The notes beneath the pieces are model-generated. The model had not been told where the DNA came from, did no database searches, and worked only from the letters and a program-made list of their open reading frames with translations. Made by a program: the position numbers and the translations under genes. From Rhynochetos jubatus (taxonomy: Eukaryota > Chordata > Aves > Eurypygiformes > Rhynochetidae): DNA of 64,000 bases. Location of the stretch: the NCBI GenBank assembly GCA_027574665.1, contig CM050652.1, positions 37,839,631 through 37,903,630 on the forward strand. Reading direction: 5' to 3'. Shown here piece after piece: positions 24,001 to 36,200 of this stretch. The stretch's first letter is position 1, and the number at the start of each line of letters is the position of its first letter.

Positions 24001-26260
24001 CCTCTTCTGTAGTAAACATTGAGTGGATTTAGTGCTTTGAAAGATCAGGCACAAAGTATTCGTGTTAGTGAGCACTCCATATATACCCACATATACACAT
24101 ATGGAAACTTAACTCCTTTGTTGGTATATTAAGCACATGAGCTTAAAGGTTGATGTGACAAAAGCAACTCAAATTTAAGGAGACCTGTTGGAAGCTGATG
24201 ATTTTATTGTGAGCCTCTAACCTCTCATATGCTGTGCTTCCACGCACGGACATTCACTAAATGCACGAACAGACACAGTGTTGGAGAATAATTTCACATG
24301 TAACAGGTACTTACCAAGCACAAAAGTTACCGGGATTTGTTCTGCGTACTTGTCACAGTAAATTGATAATTTTTCAAAGAACCGTTTTTGGCTACCTGTA
24401 AGAAAAAATCTGCAGCAAACATAAAATGTATCTGTCCTTTCATAATATTCTGGCACGAAATACAAAGTGCAGCTACGTATAAATAATCAGGTATGTGCAA
24501 TCCGGAGCAACTCTAGCTAATGTCTTCAAGTGAATTCATAAAGGTAAAGTGCTGGACACTTTTGGCATAGTAATAAAGAAGCTGGAGGCAAAGACAATAT
24601 TATTCCCTGGTCTTTGCAGTTTTCTCATGACTAATTTGACTGGCACTACTGATTAGGATCAATACACCTGGAGAACGAGCTTGCTATCTCATACAGACTA
24701 GTGATGATAGTAAGCCGTAATTTTTCAAGTAGAGCTCGCTCTGCTTTTTCAGAGGGCTACTTCATGAAAATGCTCAGGTCTGCTTCAATTGCAAAAGGCT
24801 TGCCAATCTCTAATTGCTCTTACTTGAAAATGCTATGATGTTGCAGCAGGTTTTTTATTCTTACTCCTCTGATGTTTTCCTTCTCCCCAAGATTAAAAAC
24901 ACAACTATATTTATTTTCACCAGATGATAGAAAATGAGTGCAGCATGGCAGATTCTGTCCATGGAGAAAGATATCTAATGAAATACAAGCTTAAATATAA
25001 ACAGTCGTTTTATTTGGTTAGATGGGTATTACAGTTACTCTTTGATCTCATATAAGGAACACATGGCAAAAATTTTGCTTACAGCTGTGCAATAAAACAT
25101 ACAGTGCACATAGGATGCCTTCCATGGTGTATTTATTGCAGTCTTTAATTGCCTAACATTTCAGTAAAACTTGATTAATTTAAATAAATGTGAGACTCTG
25201 GTGTTTCTTTACATAATAATGCTGTAATCTTCTTTCCGAGTTTACAGGTATAGATTACTGAATATTTTGGAAAATCGGTGATTAATCACAGACAAACTGA
25301 AGCTCATTTTCTCTTTGCTTCACATAAAAAGCAAACACTGAGGCCTAATTACAGAACAAGGTAAGAGCTGAATCATGGTTTTGATACCTACTGTGTAGTG
25401 TACTTCATCAGTTAAAAGTTTCAGTGTACTAATTGGCGCATTACATCTGTCACACGCGTGCTTAATTCGCACCTTGGTGGAAGAAGCAACTCTCCTTATA
25501 ATATGACCCTCCCAGGTGCTGGGTGACACACAGGTAATAACCATGTCTGGCTTCCATGACATTTTGCTTGGCCCTCTGCATGCTTAACAATAAAGTTTGC
25601 CATGCTGTCCTATCTTTAAGCAAAACTTTGCTTTTCCTGACTACATAACCTGGCCCTCAAATTATTACCTTTCAGGCTTGTTGGAGAAATTACCACTGAG
25701 CAAGTGAAGACACAGTTCTGCAAGTAGAACAAAAGGTCCAAACTTATCATTTAAAGCAGAGAGGCATGCTCGCCACCGCCAACTCGACGTCAGAACGATA
25801 AAAGCTATATAACATAGACTAGCTAAGGGTGATAATTTAGCCTAACTTCAGTAGGACGTTTCAGCCCCACATTTGCTCAATGGAAGTTGAATCAGCTGAA
25901 TACGAAAGGTAGAACTGTATTTATACCTACATGCTTTCTCTGGAACATTAAAGGAAACGTGGAAAGGAAAAGACATTAGGAAAGGCCCGAGGGAAAGACA
26001 ATAATTATGTAGTGACCTCCTCCCCCAACCATCATTCAGCAGCCTAACACTATGAAGTGTGAAACTTCAGTATAACGTTTAATGAGATGTGAATTGGAAA
26101 GAGTGTACCTGTATAACACACTTATCGCTGTGTAAAGAGTAGCAAAAACAATAAATTCTCTGTACAGCAATTTGTAGATGCTGCCTTTCCACTTTAGGAG
26201 CAATCTGTGAAATCCAAAGAAAGTGGCATTTGCTACTTTGCTGGAATAAGTGACTGTCAT
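8116..26260 (-). CDS. BEST3: Bestrophin-3 (BEST3), complete coding region, nine coding exons
   Basis: BEST3 encodes a subunit of the pentameric, calcium-activated bestrophin anion channel of the plasma membrane. The nine coding exons (152, 95, 234, 155, 78, 153, 81, 152 and 907 bp) join in phase to 2007 bp, that is 668 codons plus stop, the length I recall for human BEST3. All introns are GT-AG. Landmarks sit at the family's usual positions: A10, the neck residues I76, P77, F80 and F84, the aperture residue V205, and the calcium-clasp run E300-D304. Residues 356-364 read IPSFLGSTI, the segment described as autoinhibitory in mouse Best3, and this separates it from BEST1, BEST2 and BEST4. A non-coding first exon must lie upstream, because the ATG exon has its own acceptor 18 nt before ATG. 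Intron sizes range from about 0.4 to 6.0 kb. The gene looks intact. Confidence 0.97.
11181..11332 (-). CDS. BEST3: BEST3 coding exon 8 (residues 317-367)
   Basis: This 152 bp exon has the acceptor ATCTAAG and the donor GTGAGT. It encodes [14 protein letters not shown], a W338-containing segment, and then the autoinhibitory IPSFLGSTI at 356-364. It ends with two bases of Gly367, completed by the last exon. The codons for Pro-Ser-Phe-Leu form a short TTCC-type tandem in the DNA (complement GGAA, about 11200-11212). Confidence 0.95.
12112..12192 (-). CDS. BEST3: BEST3 coding exon 7 (residues 290-316), calcium clasp
   Basis: This 81 bp phase-0 exon has the acceptor CCTTCAG and donor GTTGCT, a non-typical but valid GT donor. 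It encodes [20 protein letters not shown] and continues to DRNLQ. The acidic run E300 to D304 and N296 are the calcium-clasp residues known from bestrophin structures, and all are present. Confidence 0.96.
16043..16195 (-). CDS. BEST3: BEST3 coding exon 6 (residues 239-289), transmembrane segments
   Basis: This 153 bp phase-0 exon has the acceptor TTCTTTGCAG and donor GTAAAC. It encodes two hydrophobic helices ([16 protein letters not shown] and [16 protein letters not shown]) joined by the GRQFLD...GHDLDLY loop that is typical of bestrophins. Confidence 0.96.
16602..16679 (-). CDS. BEST3: BEST3 coding exon 5 (residues 213-238)
   Basis: This 78 bp phase-0 exon has the acceptor CTTTTAG and donor GTACCG. 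It encodes [19 protein letters not shown] and then IPLVYTQ, the conserved (F/Y)xYDW(I/V)xIPLVYTQ motif of bestrophins. Confidence 0.96.
17354..17508 (-). CDS. BEST3: BEST3 coding exon 4 (residues 161-212)
   Basis: This 155 bp exon has the acceptor GTAAACAG and donor GTAAGT. It begins by completing Gly161 and encodes the cytosolic segment with [16 protein letters not shown] and [14 protein letters not shown]. Val205 occupies the position of the cytosolic aperture residue. Confidence 0.96.
17509..23527 (-). other. BEST3: BEST3 largest intron (6.0 kb)
   Basis: This intron lies between coding exons 3 and 4. It holds the CR1 copy at 20569-21345. The rest is AT-rich with scattered short open frames on both strands, none with splice and homology support. 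Confidence 0.8.
20569..21345 (-). mobile_element. CR1 non-LTR retrotransposon, 5'-truncated copy
   Basis: On the minus strand, 21338-20853 encodes a long open stretch of the C-terminal CR1 reverse transcriptase, with motifs [62 protein letters not shown] and [14 protein letters not shown]. The frame then stops where full-length copies continue, so the copy is decayed. Downstream comes the CR1 3' UTR, ending near 20571 in the diagnostic tail (minus strand ATTCTATGAT). Such short 3'-end copies are typical of bird genomes. It lies in an intron of BEST3 in the same orientation as the host gene. Confidence 0.93.
23528..23761 (-). CDS. BEST3: BEST3 coding exon 3 (residues 83-161)
   Basis: This 234 bp exon has the acceptor ACCCCAG and donor GTATTG. 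It encodes [20 protein letters not shown], then [13 protein letters not shown], the [20 protein letters not shown] motif and [11 protein letters not shown]. These form the most conserved block of bestrophins. F84 of the neck is encoded here. Confidence 0.97.
24315..24409 (-). CDS. BEST3: BEST3 coding exon 2 (residues 51-83)
   Basis: This 95 bp exon has the acceptor GCTGCAG and donor GTAAGT. It completes Arg51 and encodes [20 protein letters not shown], then [11 protein letters not shown]. Ile76, Pro77 and Phe80 of the channel neck are present. A second in-exon CTTACAG could mimic an acceptor, but it would break the reading phase. Confidence 0.96.
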
Positions 26261-26278
26261 CTTCTTGGCAGGCTGTGC
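26109..26278 (-). CDS. BEST3: BEST3 first coding exon (ATG at 26260; residues 1-51)
   Basis: The acceptor is a long pyrimidine tract ending TTTCTAG (26280-26279). Eighteen bases of 5' UTR (26278-26261) are followed by ATG at 26260-26258 in an AAGAAGATGA context. The coding part of 152 bp begins [20 protein letters not shown], the canonical bestrophin N-terminus that contributes A10 to the calcium clasp, and ends with the first transmembrane helix. The donor is GTACAC. The acceptor implies a non-coding first exon further upstream, which I could not locate. Confidence 0.95.
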
Positions 26279-26359
26279 CTAGAAACAGTAGAAGAGAAGC
26301 AGGAAACCAACAACATTTTAGAGAGCGGTATCCTAACCTGAATGCCTCTTTGTATAGAT

Positions 26360-26462
26360 AGATACATACACATATACATGCACATATACACATACAATAG
26401 TATATGTATACATAAATACATGCTGTCTGTATTTATATATATATATATAGAGAGAGAAATAT
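26360..26462. repeat. Alternating TA/CA microsatellite with GA run
   Basis: Degenerate tandem TA, CA and TATG units alternate purine and pyrimidine for about 80 bases. A pure TA run at about 26436-26449 and a short GAGAGA run follow. It lies 80 to 180 bases upstream of the BEST3 ATG exon, within the intron before it. Confidence 0.75.
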
Positions 26463-28959
26463 AAAAATCTTGCAGTTACAAGGCCCATTGAGACCTGCAG
26501 ATTGAGTGATGGAAGGCTGTGTTTGGGCTTTACCTTGGAGATCACCCAAAAGCAACAGCTAGTGCTGAATGTGGCTGCCAGCCTGGGTGGCAGTGGCAGG
26601 GACACCTTACAGCTCTGAAGCCTCTGCTTGCTCCCAGTTTGCTTCAGTCCAGTGTGAGCAAAGAAAAGGAAATTTTGCTAGAATTTTTTTTCAAACTTTG
26701 TCAGCACTCCAGCACCAGAAGTAAAGCTAAATTTGACAAATGCACCTTCCTCCCCGGCCAGTATTTTTAGCTGGCATTGGTAATTATACTCATCTAAACC
26801 CAAATGAGATTTGGAGACTGCCTCTTTCATTAACGGTTACGACAGCAGCTGAGATCAGCTGGGGAACCCTGTTATTTCTCGGCTTGGCAGCTAGACATGC
26901 TCATCAATACTTCACCATTGCATGGTCATGCTAAAAAGCCACAGGGTTGCTCGGGTAGGCAGCATGCTCCATGGTGTAATTAAAGCAGTACTAGAAGTAT
27001 ACAGGTAAATATTTTATGCTGAGTTTGCTACTTGTTTACCCAGTGTAGGGAGATGCTACAGGAACTCCTATGTGCTTACCAAAAACCCCAAAATCTCCAT
27101 GTGTGGACGAAAGCAGTTTTGTACAGCATGGATGAAGAGGAATAACTGAGACAAGCACAAAGCCTCAGGGTAGTTATTGTGTACCATAAATACGATTCTT
27201 ACCTATATTTTCTTGATGCCAGTGTAGGTCATTTACTCTTAGAAAAAAAATTCTGAACCCACAGTTAATAGACGGCTTGATAGTATTTTATGCAACTTGG
27301 CTGTATCTCTGGTGCAAAGCATAAAATAAACCATTAAAATTCAGCTGTAAAAGTGTCACTTTTTCTTTTAGTCACCAAGGGAATCAGGAGGGAAAAGACA
27401 CCATAAGCCTATTGCTGACAGACTGTCTCTTTTCATCTGCAGAATGGCTGCTTGAGGTTTGCTAGCGTGGGCTTTGAGATTTTTTTTGTGTTATTGTTTT
27501 TTTTAAGATGCATGGGTTTTATTCTTTAGCATCCAAATGATAGTTTTCCTGTTTCTGAAACTTGGCACAGGCCTTTACATTTTTTGTTGTCATTGTTGAA
27601 CTCCAGAATGTTCAGTTCAGGAGCCAAACTGGCTGAATGGCACACAGAAATGCAGTCCTGTCTGCTAAAAATCCTGTGGTTGGGATGCAATGCTTAAGAA
27701 AATGGAAAGAGAGATCTATATTCTCCATCAGATATGGGGCTTTATGAACAGTGGGAGAAGCCTGTGGCTGGGCTATAGGGGAGGAATGGAGTAAAAAAAT
27801 AGTCTTAACGATACAGTGAGTTTCCTGGGATCGCTGTAAAAGTCCTTGCCCATTAATGCTAGGGAGTATGTGTGTTCAAGCCGTATCATTAAGAAGTGTC
27901 TGTCTCCTTACTAAGATCCAATTTGCAATGGAAACTTCCAGCAGGACTGTCTGTGTGTACGGAATTAGAAAAGATTTCTGATAATGTGAGGGCTTACAGC
28001 CTGGTGGGAACCCAGACCCCCAGTGTAACACAGTGCAACGATTAGAAGATGAAGTTAGACAAGTGCAGTCTGAAATAAAACATAAATCGCTAACTGTGGG
28101 GCAATTTAATATTAGAACAGGGGCCTGGATAGACGCCTTGTGGTTTAGGATCTTTAAAATGAGAGCATATAATTTGACAAAAGATTACCTTCAGGAAGAA
28201 TTCGCATAGCTGGGACATACAGGGCTGGGGCTGAGTGGCTCTGCTGGTCTCCCCTAGTATCTGGGCACCTGAAACTTTCTGTGCAGTCCATTCTGTCCTG
28301 GGCCATGGAGGGAACAAGTTGTCTACAGCACCCTCATGGTATCTGCAGCTCTGCAGAAAGGCTGCCATTAGTGTCAAATCCACTGCTCTCAGTTTCTGCA
28401 TAGGGGGTTCAGGATGGAGTTGTTGTCCCAGGCATCAGTGACTGGTCAGTGCTAGAAACTGGTCTCTAGCTGAGCTGGACAAAATGAGTCCATCTCCTCT
28501 ACGAAGGAGCTGCAGCAGATGCTGTATCGCAAGGCCTAGTGGATAGGATTTGGCCACAATTGCAGAGCTGTAATGTTAACAGGATTCAGGATTAAGAATA
28601 TTTCCCCCCTCCCCATTAGACAGGGAGAGGAGAGTTTTCTCCATGAAGTACAATTTGCCTGCTTGATTCAAACAACTGTATTTCACTTAATCAGCTTCCA
28701 GCCATCTCTCAGTACTTTACTCAATGCCCTTGGCTCTGAATGGGAAATCTTCACATTAGCTTGGGAGGCACTGGGTGTCTGCAGTTTTTTCTTTCTGTCT
28801 CTGAAATGGGGCAAAGTGGGACTGTTACAGGAATTTCAGGCTTCGATGCCTTGGTTTCCTTGCCCTGCCTTGCCTGTGGTGCACTGTATTTTAGTTTCTT
28901 GCTCAGAAAATGCTTTATTGAACATTTATCATTGGGTTCATATAGGGTCTTCAGGGTAA

Positions 28960-29040
28960 TATAATGTAATGTCCTAAAATATACATTAGGTCAGATTAGG
29001 TGATCTAAGATCCCTTTAGACTATATGAAGCTATGAAAGA
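28960..29040 (+). mobile_element. Old CR1-like 3' end fragment
   Basis: The segment holds the pattern AGATTAGGTGATCTAAGATC, then CCTTT and CTATGAA. This resembles the conserved end of the CR1 3' UTR (GACTAGATGAYCTYTAAGGT, then CCCTTCCA and an ATTCTATGA tail) with many substitutions. It is short and diverged, so confidence is modest. Confidence 0.4.
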
Positions 29041-30254
29041 CAGCTACATGTCTGTCTGATTAGATTTCACAACATAGCAGACACAGATTTAAATTGGCAC
29101 TTGTGTCTTTTTCTCTGGGAACAACTACAACCACTTGGGTGCAGCCCACCCACCAGCGAGAAGTTTTGGCATAAAGCCTTGCTCTGGTGCTGGCTCCTGC
29201 ACGGTGGTCCTGAGCTGTTGGTTCATGGGCTGCTTGTTGAATGATAGTCCTTCCAACACATGGTCACAGGAAATTAAAAAGCTAAAACTGATGTGGAGAG
29301 GAAGAGCAAAGCATAACGATGCCCCCCAGCACATTCCTGCCTGAGCACTGTTTTGGCGGGGCCCCAGAAGGACAGAGAATGTTAGATTAGATACCACAGG
29401 CACTGGTGCCATGAAAGACTTTCTTCCTAATCGTGTTGCCCTTAGCGTCATTAGCAGATATAAGGCTAGGCTTTCTGCTGGTATGGATTTGTGAGTTTTG
29501 AGGGCATAACACAAGTTATGCCCATTTTATGCCTGCAGAGAATTTGGCTTATATCCATGACACTGCTTTTTCTTTCGTTCAGTGTTTGTTCTCTGAAACT
29601 TTCCGGAGCACAGGTTGAAATGTGAGTTATATATTACTCCCTTTTGCTAAGATCATTAGAAGCCCTTAGGCACAAACACCTCAAAATAAAAGGTATTTTT
29701 TTCCTCTATTAATACTGAGCCCAACTGTAAATAGGATTTTTGCCTAGCTGAGAATTTCAGGATGCATTAGGATACAGAGAGAAACCACAGTAAAAAATAA
29801 CAGCCATCAGTGTTTCCTAACTGACCATGAAAGGCACATTAGAGAATGTATAAATAAATAGTGTCTCTGTGCAGACCTACCACTTGTCATTGTATCACCT
29901 TATTTCTTGGTTTATGGCATAATAGAGAAAGTGAGCAGGAGAGATATCAGTTAAGCCAACTATAAAAGCATATTAAGCTCACACAATAACCACTGACCTG
30001 CTATTTTGATTCAGCAATCCAAGCCCGAAGGCAAATCCTGGACCCTTCTTCTTTCTCAGACGCCCCCAAAAAAGTTCCCTTCAGGTCTGCAACAGTCACC
30101 TTGCTCTTCTCTTAACCTGAAGCAAGGGGTTGCTGCTGCCGAGCCCCAGGAGGAGTGGACTGACAAGAACAGGGGTTAAAATGTCTTTCCACTTCTGGAA
30201 GTCTGTTTTTGCCAAGTCCTCTGTCCTGTCAGTTACAGAGGGAACGAACGCAAG

Positions 30255-30278
30255 CAGCAGCAGCAGCAGCAGCTGCTG
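30255..30278. repeat. (CAG)6(CTG)2 trinucleotide repeat
   Basis: Six CAG units are followed by two CTG units, so the end forms a small inverted repeat. It lies in intergenic sequence and no open frame with support uses it. Confidence 0.85.
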
Positions 30279-33200
30279 ATCTTGCTTTTTTCTAGTCTAT
30301 AATTATAACGCCACTTGCCATCGGAAGGACCCCTTTCATTTGAATAAAGAATCTTGTGACAGTTTGGCTGGCACCTTCACTTTTCTACGTTTTATTTCCC
30401 ATCTCCAACATGAAGGAAACATTTTCCTCTAAGACTTCTCTTGAAAAGAGTGATTTCTGTGAGCCAGCCCTGCGAAGACATCAGTGAGTAGCACTGACTA
30501 CATCTGAACGGAAGACTAGAGACAACCCTACCAAACTTGGGAATGTGCCTCAGCTGCACCTCGATCCCACCCTGAGCACATCTTTGCTGCATTGCTGATT
30601 CAAACTAGGAAATCAGGACTTCAGTGTATGCTGTAGAAATCACCCATCCCTCCAAATGGGTAGAGTTGCCGTTACCAAAATCCTGTCAGACTCAATGGAC
30701 CTACTCATGATGGCACATTTCAGCATGTGAAAGCCTTTCTGCAACGAAAGGATCTGCACAGGACTTCTTCCCCCCTTTCCCTCTGCAAAATGAGATGAAC
30801 TCTGTCTTTTATAACCCACGGCATTATGAGGGAGCTGTAAAAGGTGATGGACTGTGAAAGCCCAGGAGATGTCATATAATGTTGCCATAGATCTCTATGG
30901 AGAATGAAATAATGTGACTGTGAAGTAAATAAAAAAATTGCAGGGGGAGAGAGTAAGCAAGATTTATAGATTTAATACATTTTATGATGAAAGGGCTTCT
31001 TCCCCCTGCTTTAGTCCCATTAAGCTATTTGAGACCATTTATTTAATTAAAACTCTCTTGGAAAGAAAATCAGTTCCTGCCATTGCTTGCCTTTCCTCTC
31101 GTTGGCAATAGCAGAAGGAAGACACTTTGATGTCAAAGCAGGCAAGACACAAGACAGCGGCATGTGTGTGTCAGGCAGTGGCCTGTGGCAAGAGATGACA
31201 AATCATTTTAGCATTCAGTGACTTGGCATGAAGAAACATACTGCCTGATCCTATTACAGTCACTGCCCTCTGCAAGGAAAACTCCTAACAACAGGGATAT
31301 TTTAAGGTCACTGGTAAAATAATTACTTAGACCTAAAACATTTTTCTTTGCTGAGTGCAATCATTTGCTGGTCTTGCTGAGCCGTAAATAATAGCACCTC
31401 TGTGAGTCAGACAGTGGGTATCAGGTGGTTTTCCTGGCGGTTCTTTGGTCTTCCTGCAGATTGAAGCGCCAGAGATTGCTCCGTTGGCTCTGAGCTGTTT
31501 TGCAGAGGACACGAGATTTAGAGCTCCCGTGTATCCAGAGACAGAAATAAATACAGGTTTCCAGCCACGTAGCTCCATTGTGACTGGTTCCATCGGAAAT
31601 ACACCTCTTTTTATCACTAAGGTGTCCCTAAGCCCTTGCTGGATTTTTCCCGAAGACAAGCGATATTTTTGTCTCTGTTCCATTCCCCCCCTTCCCAAGA
31701 GAAGCAGACTTGTTAGCCTTGCTAACAGAGGCTGCTGCATGGCTATTCTGCACCCTCTGACTTGACTGGGCACATCCTTTCCCAGTCAATGGTCCTCTCC
31801 TTTTAAGCTGTCCAGACCCATAAGTTGCTTGGATTCACCTGAATGTGTGAGAAAAGGGGAGAGAGAGTGATGGCTTGTAACGGCTATCACAACATCTCCA
31901 GTTAATGAACTTACTACCTTGTACAGCTGATGCCAGTGTCTGTGTTAGCATGAGTGAGTGGAGACCTTTAGTGTAAATTTTAAGGCAGTCTTACATTTTC
32001 ATTCATCTCTTCAGTTTAGCTTTATATTTTGAATCCACAACAATAACAACACATTGGTGGTGGGCTCCAAAAGCTCTTTTATTACGGAAGAGCTGTGAAA
32101 GCCATCACAGTAATGTCTGTGGTTCAGAAAGGACTAGCTACAGAGCTCTGCAAAAACCCTTTGGTTTTTTCAAGATATTAAAAGCTGCATTCTGTTTTAG
32201 GGGCAGAGGATAAAATGGGGACTTAGGAGGAAGAAAACAAATGCTTTTCCCAGTCTCTGACAAAAGCGTCAGCTAAGGCTAAGGACTGAGAAAATATTGG
32301 TTAATGACAGTCACAATCCTTTGCTTCTGGGTGATGTTGACATGGCCGTGATAGTCCTGCTGTATAAGAAGTGTCTGCTGGAGGGCATTTGAGAAGGCTG
32401 ATGGCAAGGAAGCCGTGCTCAGGGCATCGCTGCAGTGAGTACACAGCTAAACAGAGCTGTAGGGAAGCGCTGGGGCAAAGGGAGGCCTGTGGCATCTGTT
32501 CCTCTGCCCCTCCGTCACTGGGTTGCAGTCTCACAGGGGTGTCACAGTACCGGGGATGGGGAGATGCTGTGCACATCTGTTCCACATCCTCGCCCTCCTC
32601 CACCCTGTTACTGGCCACCACATGCCAATGGTCGGAGAGAGCATGGCTGCAGTGGCAGCGGAAGCAGGATGCCCAACAGACTCTTCAGGGAGAAGAGATG
32701 GAGCTGGCAGACAGAGGGATGAAGGGAATGGTTTCTTGGACACCCTTGGTTGCCCAGCCGCCTCCTGGGTAGCAGCAGTGACCAGTCAAGGTCGGGTGGG
32801 GTTGCTCCCTTATGGCAAATCACCCTCCAGAGCAGGGCTTGTTCATGCAGCATCCCTCCAACTTGCATAGCAATAAATCCCCCTTGCTGCATGCTGCTCA
32901 TTGCTGATGAACTTTCAACAAGGTTGGCCCAGTAGGCATTAGCCGGGCAAGGCAGCCTTGGGCAATCGGACAGGAAAGAGGACATGGGTTTTCTGGAGCA
33001 TCTGGAGCATCAAGGAACAAGCCTTGACTACTTCCCAGAGATTCAAGAGAAAGAATTTTTAAAATCATCCTGATGACTCCTTCCAAGCTGATACAGTAAA
33101 CACTATTCCTTCAAATGCTGAGCTTGGGAACAGACTCTGAAGAACAGAGAGACCTGCAGGTTGTGACCTGTTATCAAGAACTAGAACTCCTCTCTCGTTG

Positions 33201-36200
33201 GTATTCCTAACCCTCTCTTTCTGCTGAATTTGTTGAATGAGCAAATCTACGCTGCAAAGAGCCACTTGGGCAATCTGAGTGATCTCTTGCCACTTTAATA
33301 CACTATTTAGTGGAGAAGAGCATTCAAAAACGGTGCCAGCTGATTAGCTGGCTAATAAGCAAATGATGTGTACAACGTAATAGAGGAAATCAATAAATAC
33401 ATATATTTGAAGAAATAAAAAAGAAGAAATATTTCTATAAGGATTTGTCTTTGTATTGCCTCCCCTCTGCTATGTGACTGTTTCTACCAGAAGATGATAA
33501 TTATAACCATATATTAGATGTTTAAACATAACTGAGTCCACTGCAGCAAATGAAGTTTTATATCAAATTCTTAAAATCCCTTAATAATGAGCAAGGACCT
33601 GCAAGCTGTTGCTAGAAACCACTATTTTTTTTTCACTTTTGTGTTCAAGAAATGTTTTTGCAAATCTTGTTGACCATTTAAAATCTATATGGAGTCTTAT
33701 TTCAGACTATTAATCCGAGTGAAGATCTCTTCAAGACATAAGTAAGTAAAACTTTGTTAAGATATTCACACCTTTGCTTTCATATGCAATTATCTTTAAC
33801 AGGTGTCATATAGCAGATAGCATGCAGAAATTCTGTCTGTACACACTATGTTCCTAAAAGGTTACCAAAACAGATGGAATTGCCAAGTGTGTAAAATAGT
33901 ATATCACATTTGCAAGAAATAGTTTAATTTTATCACTTCTTGTCCTTTTTCTGACCTTTCCTAATGGACATCCTTAGCAAATGTTGTTGCATCATCAGCA
34001 AACAGGAGCAAAAGAGCTTCTTTGTTTTTGACAAGTGTATATGGTCGACAAGAATTTGAGAGGTCTCATCTACAAAAATAGTTTTCGGAAATTCCTTTGT
34101 ATATGCAGCTCTACTAATGATCACTGCTAGTGGTGCATTTTGCATTCATGGTGTCTTGTCTTTGAACACATAAATCACATGGAGACAAAAACATTTTAGT
34201 GCTAACTAGACCGGTTTCTGCTAATAACATCCACGAGTGTTTAGCAAGACAGTGCAGCGCAACACATGGTAGAAATCCATCAGATACAAGTTATTATTTA
34301 TTTGTGATTCCCATTTCTCTTTCTTCTTGATTTTTTGTGCCCACTTATACTGGAAGAGATACTAATTCATATTATGTGCTAGTGAAGCTTCAAGCAAACA
34401 CTTCAGTGTCTGTAACAACAACTCATAACGCCAATATCCAAAGAAAGGCCATAATAACTAGGCTAACATGGGGTCTGAACAACATGAAAGAATTTTCTTG
34501 TTGAAAAGAAGTGAATAATTAAAATGTTGGGAAGAGGGCAGTATTAAAGAAGCTTCTGTCAGATTTTCTCAGGCAAGGATATATTGAGTTTTGCTCTATT
34601 TTCCTGCTTACTGTCACTTGCTGATGGAATTCCTGTATTAAATAAGTGAGTAAATTAACATAAAATGTCCTCTGCCCATAGAATGAACAAGTAGAGAGCT
34701 GCTGTGATATCTTACAGTCTCTTTCATGAGAGGAATAGCAATAATTAAAAGTTAATCTAGTGAGAGAGATACCACTGTACTTAGCATCGCTCAGTGTGGG
34801 TTGTGGAAATATACTTTAAAGGAGGCTCTTTTATCTCTGGAAGTCACATGGTAGAATACTTTAGAGGATTACAAATGAATTTGTCTGCAGGATAAAGCCT
34901 GCTGCCCTGACAGATTAAGTCTCTGAGTACTGTAAAACTGTATTCAGAAACACTTTGCTTTGCAACTCACTTTTAATGAAATACACACCATTTGTTACAT
35001 GGCAGTGCTGAGTTTGGGATTAGAAATATTATTATTACGGTGACTGTTATCAGCCTCAACAATCCTGTTATTGCCGGAAGGCACAGACACACAAAGGCAA
35101 ACGGGTATCAGGGCATGGGAGTTGAAGATGGAAGACAGGATCAACAAAGCAACCAGGAATAAAGTGACCAGGAACTGGGCTCAAAAGCCAACACCTGGAC
35201 TGGCTGGGACAGATTTCTCTTGATTTAAGACCTGCTTCTCTGAAGTGCTACTTATCTTGTTCATCTGAAACAGGCCGGGTAGGTTAGTTAATATATGCTA
35301 ACATAGCTCCAGCTTAAGTGAAAGCTAAATGGTCAAAAGGGCAATGGCAGAAGGAGAGGTGCTGGATTTTCCTCTCTTCTGAACTCAGTGCCATCCTACT
35401 TTGCAAGATGACCAGGGTTTCAAAACTTCTTGCACAATGTCAAGCTTTTGATATTAGATATTCCCCTTGCTTGCCTAAAAATGCAGCTGACTGCACAGCC
35501 ATTTGCATAATCATCCTTTCGTACATGTGGGATCCTGCAAACCTCTAATTTATTTTCTTTTTTAATTAAGAAATTATGTTAGGAGAATTTTGTATTGTAA
35601 TGGACGTTAAAGAATATTGGTGTTTGATAGTCTATGCTTTAAATTATGTTAATGTCTCCTGAACTTCTTAGTTAGATTTGAGAAAGAGGGACCTTTTCTC
35701 ACATCCAAATGTTTCTAAGAATACCAAAAGTATTTATTTGTATTAGAATTAATAATGCATCTTTGTTTGTACAACTGGTATGTTTATGCTCTCAGTCAAA
35801 ATTTTTTGAGGTATCACTATAAACATCATAAACTCATGTTCTTTATGGCTTACAAGGGTAGGTTTTCAGGGGGTAGTGTTACTTACATCTTTGAGAGTAG
35901 CAAATGTTAACTCTGGTTCTCTGCACAGAAATATAGTAGTAGCAGAAAAATAATAAAAATCATAACACATAACAATGGACAATACATACAACAGTACAGA
36001 CAAATCATTGTTTCTCCCATTTCATAATTAACAATGACAGCTTTGCTTATTCCTTGAAGAAATTCTCTGCATGAATGTATTTTGATTTGTGTATATGAAA
36101 ATTCACCTCTAAGGTTGGTGGTCCAAATTAGTGCATGACTTTAAAAGATTAGCACTGTGCAGTAGTGACTGATGCAAAGCTGTGGTGCAGTTTACCATAG

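Noticed and set aside
25320..25562. Minus-strand frame of 80 codons in the BEST3 first coding intron
   Set aside because: No bestrophin similarity and exon phases already join perfectly without it.
32301..32985. Cluster of 95-133 codon frames on both strands
   Set aside because: They are mutually overlapping in several frames, in a locally GC-rich stretch, with no domain or splice pattern.
33933..34145. Minus-strand 70-codon frame ending in a Lys-rich tail
   Set aside because: It lacks family similarity and may be a chance frame. No repeat signature was found.
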